Assembly: GCA_934661195.1 (NCBI GenBank)
Contig: CAKUJD010000015.1
Span: 1 to 11,325 of the forward strand
Direction: 5' to 3'
Origin: an uncultured Muribaculaceae bacterium
GTDB lineage: Bacteria > Bacteroidota > Bacteroidia > Bacteroidales > Muribaculaceae
DNA length: 11,325 nt
Shown here: piece after piece, positions 1 through 6,154 of the stretch
Numbering within the stretch: position 1 is the stretch's first letter
How the letters are laid out: each line of letters opens with the position of its first letter
The notes under the pieces: model-generated
The model's input: only the letters and a program-made list of their open reading frames with translations
What the model was told of the DNA's origin: nothing
Database searches by the model: none
Translations under genes and position numbers: made by a program

Positions 1-254
1 ACCTCTTTCATAAGGCTGGGTTTCTCCACTGCTGAAATTGAATCCAGCAAAAGTTCATCCATGGAGGCATTGAGCGCGTTTGCAATCTTTACCAATGCCG
101 GGAGCGATACCTTTGCCGCCCCTGTCTCAATTCCTGAGCAATGCTGCGGACTGATTTCCGCCAGCTCCGCCAATCGCTCCTGCGTCATGCCCCGTTTTTT
201 TCGTATGGCGCGGATTCGCTGCCCGACCAATTTGTAATTTAATTCGGCTTTCAC
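1..254 (-). CDS. XRE-family helix-turn-helix transcriptional regulator (C-terminus cut off by window edge)
   Basis: About 84 residues are visible, starting at a GTG (254-252) preceded by GGAGG with a 5-base spacer; the frame stays open to base 1. The protein begins VKAELNYKLVGQRIRAIRKK and carries a classic Cro/CI-type HTH at about residues 10-65, including GMTQERLAELAEIS, then IETG, then LPALVKIANALNASMDELL. Family knowledge: such proteins are DNA-binding dimers, often autorepressors. It is divergent from the operon starting at 389, with 134 bases between. That gap contains a good rightward promoter and a perfect inverted repeat, so regulation of both directions is a reasonable inference. 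What lies in the missing C-terminus (a longer regulator or a short stand-alone HTH) cannot be told. Confidence 0.88.
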   Translation of the reverse strand, partial: MKAELNYKLVGQRIRAIRKKRGMTQERLAELAEISPQHCSGIETGAAKVSLPALVKIANALNASMDELLLDSISAVEKPSLMKE

Positions 255-283
255 GGAAACCTCCAAACAAGAGATTTTCCTTA

Positions 284-312
284 TTGTAAGCGAAAATTTT
301 CTGTGATATAAT
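284..312 (+). promoter_or_regulatory. Sigma-A promoter of the three-gene AT-rich operon
   Basis: The -35 box TTGTAA (284-289) and the -10 box TATAAT (307-312) are separated by exactly 17 bases, and TG two bases before the -10 box extends it. Transcription would start near 319, about 70 bases before the first ATG at 389. No other comparable promoter was seen before the next two genes, so it probably drives all three. Confidence 0.75.
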
Positions 313-326
313 CATCTGCAAGAGAT

Positions 327-347
327 AACATCTATTGTTTAGATGTT
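327..347. promoter_or_regulatory. Candidate operator: perfect 8-bp inverted repeat with 5-base spacer
   Basis: AACATCTA (327-334) and TAGATGTT (340-347) are perfect reverse complements around TTGTT. The 21-bp site lies just after the predicted start of the rightward transcript and between divergent genes. Its size and symmetry fit an XRE-family dimer site. Assigning it to the regulator at 1-254 is an inference from position. Confidence 0.55.
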
Positions 348-388
348 TTGGGAGATATTCATGTAAATAGAATACGGGAGAGTGTGAA

Positions 389-916
389 ATGTATAATAAC
401 GTATCTGGTTGTTATTACCATCCGAACAAGCTTTCGGTCGCCGTATGCTCAGAATGCGGTCATGGGCTTTGTAGGGACTGCATTGTAAAGGGACGCTCCG
501 GGAAAACCCTTTGCATCGACTGTGCCAACAGGGAACTAAAACAGGAACATAAGGAATACCAGAGACTTCTTCGCGAAAATGGTGGAAGATTCAGAACTGG
601 GAAGGAATTCCTTCTCCCCGGAATCATCGGTATTGTGCTTTGCGTTGTAGTAACATTCTTGATGATTTCTGATGGTCAATCGTTCTCTTCATCTGACAAT
701 CCAGTGGTTTCAATTCTTGCAATAGTTTTCTTTGAATATGATATTTTTGCTGTCCCGTTTTGTGTACGTGGACTTATGGATAGATTTGCACCACGCTATA
801 CTACAAGTCCCCCAATATTACGACCTATAATCTACTTAACCGTTCCACTATTTGCATCTTGGCTGTTTCTCTCATTCTACTTAGTCCGTTTTTTTACTAT
901 TTCAAAACAAAAATAA
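389..916 (+). CDS. B-box-type zinc finger membrane protein, function unknown
   Basis: 175 residues, ATG at 389 with GGGAG eight bases upstream. The N-terminus is a small cysteine/histidine zinc module: C8 and H11 (CYYHP), C20 and C23 (CSEC), C28 and C31 (CRDC), C42 and C45 (CIDC). This is the spacing of bacterial B-box-like zinc fingers that often sit in front of membrane domains. A basic, charged linker (about 46-72) leads to three hydrophobic segments at about 74-94, 104-126 and 143-170, so the zinc module is probably cytoplasmic with a membrane anchor. It is first in a three-gene operon with a lipoprotein and a second unknown membrane protein. No enzymatic motif is visible; a role in protein-protein contacts at the membrane is only an inference. 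Confidence 0.8.
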   Translation: MYNNVSGCYYHPNKLSVAVCSECGHGLCRDCIVKGRSGKTLCIDCANRELKQEHKEYQRLLRENGGRFRTGKEFLLPGIIGIVLCVVVTFLMISDGQSFSSSDNPVVSILAIVFFEYDIFAVPFCVRGLMDRFAPRYTTSPPILRPIIYLTVPLFASWLFLSFYLVRFFTISKQK

Positions 917-971
917 AAATTTTACCTATCTGTAATTTTTGAAAATACATCAACCGAGAGAAGGACGCATA

Positions 972-1709
972 ATGAAAAACACAAAGGTAATCAGTTTGAT
1001 AATTTTCTCCATGATTTTAGTATTAAGCGGCTGCACAAATGCACCCTCTGCCAAAAATGAAGTTCCCGCTGATAGTCAAATTGGTGTTGCAGCAGATCAG
1101 GAAAATGCGCCAGAAGAAACAACAGAGGCAGAAATCGAAGAGCCGGAGCTTAGTCATACCTATGTGACACGTTTCGGAGAAATAAATGCAGTTACATATC
1201 CCGCTTTTTCCTTTAATTATCCTGACGGTTGGAGTGTTACAAAGGAAGATGTTACTGCAATTTCAGAATGGGTAACATTGTCTAATGAGCGGGGCGTGTC
1301 CATTGATTTTATCAATCTTCACCAAAAGGATATCGGCGGAGGTAGTACGGTTCTCTATTCAGAGCTTGAAGTTTCAAAGGTTGCCGATTCTGAGTTTGTT
1401 CCCGGCTATGTTCAGGCGGAAGATTATTCTGACCTCGGCAAATTTATGGTTGCTGAATTAAAAGAAATAGGCACAATGGACACAACAAGCGACTCAGATT
1501 TTATTCCTGTTGAAAACGGGGCTGTCAGCTATGCAGTATTACCCGAAAGCAGCGCAGGAGAGCAAATCGTGAACAGTGCATATTATATGGACTTGGCTTT
1601 TATGTATCCTACGAGTGTTATGTTTGTGGCATCTGCCCCAGACGGACAGTTTACACCGCAGGAGAAAGCAGACGCCATCGCTATTCTATCCAGCTTTAGA
1701 GCCGAGTAA
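972..1709 (+). CDS. Lipoprotein, putative, function unknown
   Basis: 245 residues from the ATG at 972, which has a GAGAGAAGGA site with a 7-base spacer; an upstream in-frame TTG at 939 is less likely because the signal peptide would be buried. Residues 1-21 form a lipoprotein signal: positive MKNTK, a hydrophobic stretch, and the lipobox LSGC with C21 as the lipidated residue. An acidic, Ala/Glu-rich linker (about 22-60) tethers a soluble domain. That domain starts around a FSFNYPDGW segment, a motif common in secreted beta-rich domains of unknown or PsbP-like type, and ends with an EKADAIAILSSF helix. It should be anchored on the outer face of the membrane. It is the middle gene of the operon, 55 bases after the zinc-finger protein and 30 bases before the next gene. 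Its ligand or partner is unknown. Confidence 0.8.
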   Translation: MKNTKVISLIIFSMILVLSGCTNAPSAKNEVPADSQIGVAADQENAPEETTEAEIEEPELSHTYVTRFGEINAVTYPAFSFNYPDGWSVTKEDVTAISEWVTLSNERGVSIDFINLHQKDIGGGSTVLYSELEVSKVADSEFVPGYVQAEDYSDLGKFMVAELKEIGTMDTTSDSDFIPVENGAVSYAVLPESSAGEQIVNSAYYMDLAFMYPTSVMFVASAPDGQFTPQEKADAIAILSSFRAE

Positions 1710-1739
1710 TACCTATGCAATTTGCAAGAGGGAAAATAT

Positions 1740-2879
1740 ATGTATAAAAACCTTGAAATGTATCTTGCGTCCGGCAATTTGTTGGAATCATTGGCTACAT
1801 ACGATTTCAAAAATGAAAGCCCTTGGTCGGATGTAAATAGCGAAACAAATCCTCTTAAAAAATTCCAGCTCTATAAAGCAAAAGAAACGCCAAAGTTTGA
1901 CTGCGATAGCTCTGACGGAACATGCTCTTTGACATCCGACATATATAATAGGCTCTGGGGCTGGACATACGAAAACCGTTTTCATTTGTCCGAGCCGCTG
2001 TCCGGCTGTTTTCAAGAACAATGGGAGCGAATGGGCAGCGATACGATGAATTCTTTTTCTACGATTTATCGTACCGCAAAATCTGTTTATTCCAACACAC
2101 CCCATTTACTTGAACGGAACAACCTTTTAGCAAGATTAGCTTCTTTAACACATACCATTGGCAACTTTACATTGGTGCCATTCCAGCTCTCGCCACAAAG
2201 GGACAACCGTTCTTTTAATCAATACAGGGGTTTTCAAGGGAATGATGACAACCCTTATTTCGTCTATGATTTTTTCGATTTGTCTTTGAAGCTGATTCAA
2301 GAAAATACAAGTACACAGGTTTTTAAGGACTATATTGACACTTTTTTTCTGAATGACTATGTAGATAAGGACTATCGGATTATTCCGCTATTCAAGCGGC
2401 ATCAAGTGTTTTTGAAGGAGAGATATCTTTCAGTCAAAGATCCAGACGCATTTCTGCCACAAAACGAAACAGAGTTAAATGAATATTTGAGCAATGTAAA
2501 TCAACTGATTCAAATGCGAAGCAGAAGAATTATTGATGCGTTAAAAAAGCAAATTCCAAATATCGAAGATGATAGTCCCCCAACTATGAACCAAATGCAG
2601 GAAAAAGCTAAGGGAAAAGGCAAAAAGCGCTTTTTAGCATTTTTGTCATTCATTTTATTTGGTTTTGTAATGAGTTGCATTGCCATTGTCGGTGAATATC
2701 AAAATGCTGGCGGAGTTAGCGCAATTATTCAGGAATACGGTTATTCAGCTTTTGTAAAAGATTTTATAAAATTCTGCCTGTATACGGTGAAAAACACTTT
2801 TGCCTTTATTATTATAATTGCCGTGGTTGTGTATGCGCTATTTTCTCTTTTAAGGCTTTTAGCAAAGAAATTTTCATAA
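1740..2879 (+). CDS. Uncharacterised protein with two C-terminal transmembrane helices
   Basis: 379 residues from the ATG at 1740, chosen over an in-frame TTG at 1722 because AGAGGG (1727-1732) lies 7 bases upstream. The first 290 residues are soluble and rich in aromatic and charged residues. A notable segment at about 136-147 reads LTHTIGNFTLVP, followed by FNQYRG and later YDFFDLSLKLI. From memory this resembles unnamed DUF families (possibly DUF6994), and the IGNFTL core recalls the IGNLTL element of DUF1524/GmrSD proteins, but no HNH-type catalytic set is visible, so no nuclease is claimed. A Lys-rich stretch (KGKGKKR) precedes helices at about 298-317 and 353-372, putting the large domain most likely in the cytoplasm. 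It is the last gene of the operon and is followed directly by a terminator. Confidence 0.8.
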   Translation: MYKNLEMYLASGNLLESLATYDFKNESPWSDVNSETNPLKKFQLYKAKETPKFDCDSSDGTCSLTSDIYNRLWGWTYENRFHLSEPLSGCFQEQWERMGSDTMNSFSTIYRTAKSVYSNTPHLLERNNLLARLASLTHTIGNFTLVPFQLSPQRDNRSFNQYRGFQGNDDNPYFVYDFFDLSLKLIQENTSTQVFKDYIDTFFLNDYVDKDYRIIPLFKRHQVFLKERYLSVKDPDAFLPQNETELNEYLSNVNQLIQMRSRRIIDALKKQIPNIEDDSPPTMNQMQEKAKGKGKKRFLAFLSFILFGFVMSCIAIVGEYQNAGGVSAIIQEYGYSAFVKDFIKFCLYTVKNTFAFIIIIAVVVYALFSLLRLLAKKFS

Positions 2880-2883
2880 TAAA

Positions 2884-2925
2884 ACAGGAGACTAAGGAAG
2901 TGCTTTCCTCAGTCTCCTGTCTTGT
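2884..2925 (+). terminator. Rho-independent terminator of the three-gene operon
   Basis: A 16-base arm at 2884-2899 pairs with 2905-2920 with a single mismatch around a 5-base loop, and CTTGTTTTG follows. It begins 4 bases after the stop codon of the 379-aa gene, so it closes the rightward operon and isolates it from the converging integrase gene. Confidence 0.88.
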
Positions 2926-3146
2926 TTTGTTGCAGGGTATCTTTCCTTTGTGGCGCAGCATAAGCCGCCACATTTCCGCCACAAAATGGCATGGAAGTTT
3001 ATATTGTTATATTTGAAATTATGAACATCCGGCATCAAAAAAGCCTTGTCCTATCCTTGCTTATGGAGATGTGGGCGTGTTCATGAAAATATATGAAACC
3101 GTTAAGAAGCTTCGATACCTAATTTCATAGTTTTCTCTATCTCCTT

Positions 3147-3166
3147 AAAAAGTCTTGATTTTCAAG
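3147..3166 (-). terminator. Weak candidate terminator downstream of the integrase gene
   Basis: On the minus strand CTTGA-AAA-TCAAG forms a 5-bp hairpin (3166-3154) followed by ACTTTTT. The stem is short and AT-rich, so termination would be inefficient; it may instead be part of the attachment site. Confidence 0.3.
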
Positions 3167-3192
3167 GGCTTCCGGAATCCGGCGCGTTTGGC

Positions 3193-3214
3193 TTACGCCA
3201 TTTTTACGCCATTT
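3193..3214. repeat. Tandem 11-bp direct repeat TTACGCCATTT, possible integrase arm sites
   Basis: Two perfect, directly adjacent copies of TTACGCCATTT end 17 bases from the integrase stop codon. The 11-bp period puts both copies on nearly the same helix face. In Tn916-type systems the N-terminal AP2-like domain of the integrase binds short direct repeats near the element ends, and this integrase has that domain, so arm-type sites are the simplest reading. This is an inference from position and spacing. Confidence 0.5.
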
Positions 3215-3231
3215 TCGCATGGACTTATATG

Positions 3232-4413
3232 TTAGGAAACCCTGCCTGATTCGAATTGCCACACAGCCTGATCCAAGGATTCGGATGTGACATGGACGTA
3301 TCTGTCCATCGTCGTTTTGATGCTGGCATGACCGAGCAATTTTTGCAGCACTTTGGGCTGCATCCCGCTTTCGATTGCACGCGTTGCATAGGTGTGTCTC
3401 AGAGCGTGCATACAGAATCGCCGGATTCCTGCCTCATCGCACAGTTTGTAAAGATGGGTATCATAGGAACTGTTTTTCGCCGGTTCCCCGGTACACCAGT
3501 TGATAAAGACAAGATCACGCATACACAGGCTCGCAGTTTCTCCCGTGCGCCGATCCATATATTCCAGCGTGGAGTTGAGCAGTTCAGATTCCTTTCGCTC
3601 CGAAGCCTGGGAATAGAGCCGTTTCAAGATGTCGTAAGCATGGCTTGTCAGCGGGATGGTGCGATAGCTCTGCTGCGTTTTGGGAGGACCTGCGCGCCAC
3701 ACCTTCTGTTTATGCCGAAACTCCAGCGTCTTATTTACCGTAAGAGTTCTTGCTTTCCAGTCGATGGCGTCCCATGTCAGCCCGATCACTTCACCTGTCC
3801 GCATCCCTGTTTCTAAAATCAGGGCATACTGCGCATAGTTATGGGAGCGTTTGGCTGCCTCCATAAATTTCTGCTGCTCATCCGTTGTAAGACATTTGAT
3901 GTCGTCCACAGCGCGGACGGGCTTGGTAAAGCGAACGCCGTCCATCGGGTGCTTCCGGATCATGTCGTTCATCACAGCAGCCCGAAACATCGTTCCCATA
4001 GCAATATATGTCTGGCGGATCGTTGAACCGGCATACGATGCTTCCATTTGGTTGAAAACCATCTTGCAGTGCATCGGCTTGACATCTGTGAGCCGCATCT
4101 TACCAATCACGGGCTTTACATTGTACTCATACCGCTCCCGGTAATTTCTCTTTGTGTTCGGCGCTAAGTCTCCCACGATGTGGCTGATCCAGAACTCAAA
4201 CCATTCTGTTACCGTCATATCCGGCGGAGCAAACACATCCTCATGACGGTCTGCATACTTTGCATCTTCCAGCCAGTTCCGGGCTTCCGGAAGTGAGGAA
4301 AAGCACTTGACCTGACGCTTTCCTTCGCTGCTTACAAATCTTGCGCTATATAAACCGTCCTTTCTCTGGCAGATACCCTTGCCGCATTCTTTGCCTCGTA
4401 AACTTTTACCCAT
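3232..4413 (-). CDS. int: Tyrosine recombinase, Tn916-type integrase
   Basis: 393 residues, close to the 400 or so usual for Tn916-family integrases. It catalyses site-specific strand exchange that inserts and excises the element. Residues about 10-55 ([15 protein letters not shown], then [18 protein letters not shown]) form the AP2-like arm-binding domain; about 65-155 is the SAM-like core-binding domain; about 170-385 is catalytic. The catalytic set is complete: R205 (TGMRTGE), K245 (PPKTQ), H336 and R339 (HALRHT), H362 (LLGHAS) and nucleophile Y372 (DRYVH). The ATG at 4413 has AAAGGAG with a 7-base spacer. It lies downstream of the excisionase gene but has its own promoter in the 91-base gap. 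No frameshift or lost residue is seen, so it should be active. Confidence 0.96.
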   Translation of the reverse strand: MGKSLRGKECGKGICQRKDGLYSARFVSSEGKRQVKCFSSLPEARNWLEDAKYADRHEDVFAPPDMTVTEWFEFWISHIVGDLAPNTKRNYRERYEYNVKPVIGKMRLTDVKPMHCKMVFNQMEASYAGSTIRQTYIAMGTMFRAAVMNDMIRKHPMDGVRFTKPVRAVDDIKCLTTDEQQKFMEAAKRSHNYAQYALILETGMRTGEVIGLTWDAIDWKARTLTVNKTLEFRHKQKVWRAGPPKTQQSYRTIPLTSHAYDILKRLYSQASERKESELLNSTLEYMDRRTGETASLCMRDLVFINWCTGEPAKNSSYDTHLYKLCDEAGIRRFCMHALRHTYATRAIESGMQPKVLQKLLGHASIKTTMDRYVHVTSESLDQAVWQFESGRVS

Positions 4414-4425
4414 TCGGAAACTCCT

Positions 4426-4440
4426 TTCTCACTATGAGAA
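4426..4440 (-). promoter_or_regulatory. Hairpin next to the integrase ribosome binding site
   Basis: In the predicted integrase leader, TTCTCA and TGAGAA pair perfectly around TAG, and the last stem bases run straight into AAAGGAG. Such a stem could limit ribosome access or protect the leader. The stem is only 6 bp, so the effect, if any, is modest. Confidence 0.35.
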
Positions 4441-4461
4441 GAAGCCCCTATGCATTTTATA

Positions 4462-4490
4462 ATTGTAGCACAAGGGCTTTCTTTTCTCAA
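4462..4490 (-). promoter_or_regulatory. Integrase promoter between xis and int
   Basis: On the minus strand the -35 box TTGAGA (4490-4485) and the -10 box TACAAT (4467-4462) have a 17-base spacer, and TGC before the -10 box extends it. Transcription would start near 4455, giving a leader of about 40 bases before the integrase ATG at 4413. The integrase can thus be made without the excisionase, which favours integration. Confidence 0.7.
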
Positions 4491-4504
4491 TAGTGAACTT
4501 ACCT

Positions 4505-4708
4505 TCAAATTGCCATTGTACGGCTGATGTACTGTTCAAACTCCCGGCGCTTTACCAGCTTTTTTGTCCCAACGAACAAGACGAAGGGGCAGTTGGGTGA
4601 GCGAAGCATACTGTCGATCTTGTTGATGCCGATGTTGCTGTATTCTGCCGCTTCTCTGGCGGTCAGCGTCATTTTGAGGTGGATGGGGACGGTGAGAATG
4701 TTGTCCAT
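4505..4708 (-). CDS. xis: Excisionase, Tn916 Xis-like
   Basis: 67 residues, the usual size for Tn916-type excisionases. The protein bends DNA at the element ends and directs the integrase toward excision. It reads MDNILTVPIHLKMTLTAREA, with TLTAREAAEYSNIGINKIDSM as the winged HTH recognition part, then a wing strand FVLFVGTKKLVKRREFEQYI. The ATG at 4708 has AAGGAG with an 8-base spacer. It is followed by the integrase gene after 91 bases with a separate promoter, the usual xis-int order. The upstream gap to the Cys_rich_VLP gene is 109 bases and shows only a weak promoter candidate. Confidence 0.9.
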   Translation of the reverse strand: MDNILTVPIHLKMTLTAREAAEYSNIGINKIDSMLRSPNCPFVLFVGTKKLVKRREFEQYISRTMAI

Positions 4709-4817
4709 GGAAATGTCTCCTTTCGTGGTGCTTATGTAGACAAATAGAATTCAATTTCAGGGCTGCGAGGGAAATCGTATTGCTGTGCGGCTTCTGCGGT
4801 GTGGGAAGGCTTGCCAT

Positions 4818-5219
4818 TCAAGGGCTTTTCGCCCCCGAATTGTCTACACCAGACCGCCGTTTGCGGGCGGATTTTGCCTTCTGCTGACGGTGAATGTCCT
4901 TGGCGCAGGCGGGGCAGTATTTTGCCCTGCCGGAGCGGGCGAGGATGCCCGTGCCGCAGACTGCGCAGCGGCGGAGTTTTTTCGGGCTGAGGATGGATTG
5001 TTCCAGCTTTGGTTGCTGGGGCAGTACGGCGCGGCGGAACCAACGGCAAAGTAGACTTCGAGAGATGTACTGCGGACAAGCGCCGTCCAGCAGCAGGCAG
5101 TCGCCGCCTGAAAAGTTGCAGCAGCGCTTTGTGAGGCCGCGCACACTGCGGAGCTGCCCCGGTGTCAGGCGAAAGAGCGAGCCGTCCGGCAGCCGTTCGA
5201 TGGGGTCAAGCTTGTGCAT
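4818..5219 (-). CDS. Cys_rich_VLP domain protein
   Basis: 133 residues. The pattern RGLTKRCCNFSGGDCLLLDG, then SLLCRWFRRAVLP, then CAVCGTGI and AKYCPACA is that of the Cys_rich_VLP family found in integrative elements of Clostridia. The two CxxC pairs (CAVC, CPAC) look like a zinc ribbon, and the C-terminus is strongly basic (RQQKAKSARKRR), suggesting nucleic acid binding. Function is not established for the family. The ATG at 5219 has AAAGGAGGG upstream and overlaps the end of the RepA_N gene by 14 bases, indicating translational coupling. The two genes recur together in such elements, so a role in element replication or transfer is plausible but inferred. Confidence 0.85.
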   Translation of the reverse strand: MHKLDPIERLPDGSLFRLTPGQLRSVRGLTKRCCNFSGGDCLLLDGACPQYISRSLLCRWFRRAVLPQQPKLEQSILSPKKLRRCAVCGTGILARSGRAKYCPACAKDIHRQQKAKSARKRRSGVDNSGAKSP

Positions 5220-5592
5220 CTTCGCCCTCCTTTGCGATGAGCTTTGCGTCTGACGGGTAGTTCAGCGTGATGAGGGCGGGCTTGCCCAAGCCCTGCTTGC
5301 GCCGGATAATCAGGCCGCTGTATTCCAATTCCCGGAAGATCCGCGTGGCGCTCTGGCGGCTGCGGTGGAGCTTGGTCTGCGCCTGCTCCAAGGTGAAGTA
5401 CAGCCGAATTGTGCCGTCCGGCTCGACGTAGCCGTTCTGCCGGGAAATGCTTGCTCTGTCCAGCAGCAGCGCGTAGAGCACTTTTGCGTCGTTGCTGATG
5501 TCCCGCAGGGCTTCGTCTTGGAGAAGAAACCTCGGGAGCGGCACATAGGACGCCGCTGGGCTCTGCGCCGTGAGCTTGCAAAAAGTTTTCAT
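5206..5592 (-). CDS. RepA_N-domain replication initiator-like protein
   Basis: 128 residues from the ATG at 5592, chosen because AGGAGG (5602-5597) sits 4 bases upstream; an in-frame ATG at 5625 lacks a site and would add a low-complexity MDGLMDGIGGQ. The protein matches the RepA_N winged-helix domain: YVPLPRFLLQDEAL, SNDAKVLYALLLDRASISRQ, a strand pair DGTIRLYFT, then the recognition helix region TKLHRSRQSATRIFRELEY and GLIIRRKQGLGKPALITL. In RepA_N plasmids this domain binds origin repeats and is followed by a C-terminal domain; here the protein stops right after the domain, the short form common in integrated elements. It may support replication of the excised circle or act as a regulator. 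It is followed by the overlapping Cys_rich_VLP gene. Confidence 0.85.
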   Translation of the reverse strand: MKTFCKLTAQSPAASYVPLPRFLLQDEALRDISNDAKVLYALLLDRASISRQNGYVEPDGTIRLYFTLEQAQTKLHRSRQSATRIFRELEYSGLIIRRKQGLGKPALITLNYPSDAKLIAKEGEDAQA

Positions 5593-5821
5593 CTGACCTC
5601 CTATCCCATCCATCAATCCATCCATTTTTGTGTTGATTGATAGATTGATTCTCTTGTATCTTGATTTATTTCTTATTAGTTAGAGGATGAATTTCAGTCC
5701 CGATGGAGGGCACGAAAACCGTCGTCCTGAAATCCGGTTGCGGAACGCCCAAGAGCGTCAGCTTATCCATCGTCCGGAAAACCGGTGACGGAAAACCCAC
5801 ACATGGAAAATCCCGTTGTGG
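5593..5821. other. Intergenic region between mobC and the RepA_N gene; candidate oriT or Rep-binding region
   Basis: 229 bases without a convincing gene. The left part, on the minus strand, is AT-rich with ATCAATC-type short repeats before the RepA_N gene. The right part holds an imperfect direct repeat (5719-5751 and 5767-5799), a CCGG-AAAA-CCGG palindrome and three GGAAAA-CC-type motifs. This is where a relaxase gene would normally begin after mobC. A 34-codon minus-strand frame (5766-5662) has no ribosome binding site and is not called. Confidence 0.45.
5719..5799. repeat. Imperfect 33-bp direct repeat with nested palindrome
   Basis: Bases 5719-5751 and 5767-5799 align without gaps with 26 of 33 matches, offset by 48 bases; both contain CGTCC, GAAA, CCGGT, CGGAA and CCCA in the same order. 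The second copy has a perfect CCGG-AAAA-CCGG palindrome (5774-5785). GGAAAACC occurs at 5776 and 5790 and a variant GGAAAATCC at 5805, a 14-15 base period. Such an arrangement fits binding sites for MobC/relaxase or RepA_N. Confidence 0.6.
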
Positions 5822-6151
5822 TCAAAGCTCGTCTTTCTGCCGCGCTTTCAGCAGCTCCCAGATCTCGGCTTGCCGCGCTTTCAGCTCGGCAACGTCGTCT
5901 TCATAGCAGCGCCCGGTGCTGTTGATGCGGCGGCAAATCTGGTTGATGTTCGTGGCGACTCTGCTGACGGCAGCAGCCAGCTTCTTTTGCTCGGTGTAAT
6001 CGACCTTGATGATGTAGCCGTCGATCAGCATCTTCCGGGCATACGCCCCGAAATTGTGTGTCCCCAGCTGGCGCATCTTGTGCTGGATGAGATTTACTTC
6101 CTGCTCGTTCAGGCAGATTTCCTTGCGGATGGGTCGCGTGCGGTCTGGCAT
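5822..6151 (-). CDS. mobC: Plasmid mobilization relaxosome protein MobC
   Basis: 109 residues, normal for the family. MobC binds at oriT and helps the relaxase reach and nick it. An N-terminal ribbon-helix-helix-like part (PIRKEICLNEQEVNLIQHKM) is followed by the conserved NFGAYARKMLIDGYI and then RVATNINQICRRINSTGRCY, the hallmark of the BacMobC family. The ATG at 6151 lies 3 bases after the stop of the preceding small gene, with a GAGGGGG site inside that gene, so the two are coupled. A relaxase gene normally follows or overlaps the end of mobC; here a 229-base repeat-bearing region and then RepA_N follow. The element therefore either uses a relaxase in trans or has lost its own. Confidence 0.9.
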   Translation of the reverse strand: MPDRTRPIRKEICLNEQEVNLIQHKMRQLGTHNFGAYARKMLIDGYIIKVDYTEQKKLAAAVSRVATNINQICRRINSTGRCYEDDVAELKARQAEIWELLKARQKDEL

Positions 6152-6154
6152 GAC

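Larger units (their letters stand above)
2926..3231. other. Noncoding stretch beyond the integrase: probable element end/attachment region
   Basis: About 300 bases without a convincing gene, between the operon terminator and the integrase stop codon. Visible structure: CCGCCACA twice at an 11-base period (2965-2972, 2976-2983); a TATGAAA/TTTCATA inverted repeat (3092-3098, 3123-3129) around a GAAGCTTC palindrome (3105-3112); a short CTTGA-TTT-TCAAG hairpin (3154-3166); CCGG-AAT-CCGG (3172-3182); and a tandem 11-bp repeat at 3193-3214. Tyrosine-integrase elements usually have their recombination site and arm-type sites just beyond the integrase gene, so this is the likely element end, but no core site was identified. 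Confidence 0.45.

Noticed and set aside
4735..4848. A 9-bp inverted pair TGTAGACAA (4735-4743) and TTGTCTACA (4840-4848).
   Set aside because: The right arm is within the last codons of the Cys_rich_VLP gene and the arms are 96 bases apart; more likely chance than a functional site, and no terminator follows.
5662..5766. A 34-codon minus-strand frame (MDKLTLLGVPQPDF...) downstream of mobC.
   Set aside because: No ribosome binding site, overlaps the direct repeat, and no relaxase-like motif, so it is not called as a gene or a relaxase remnant.
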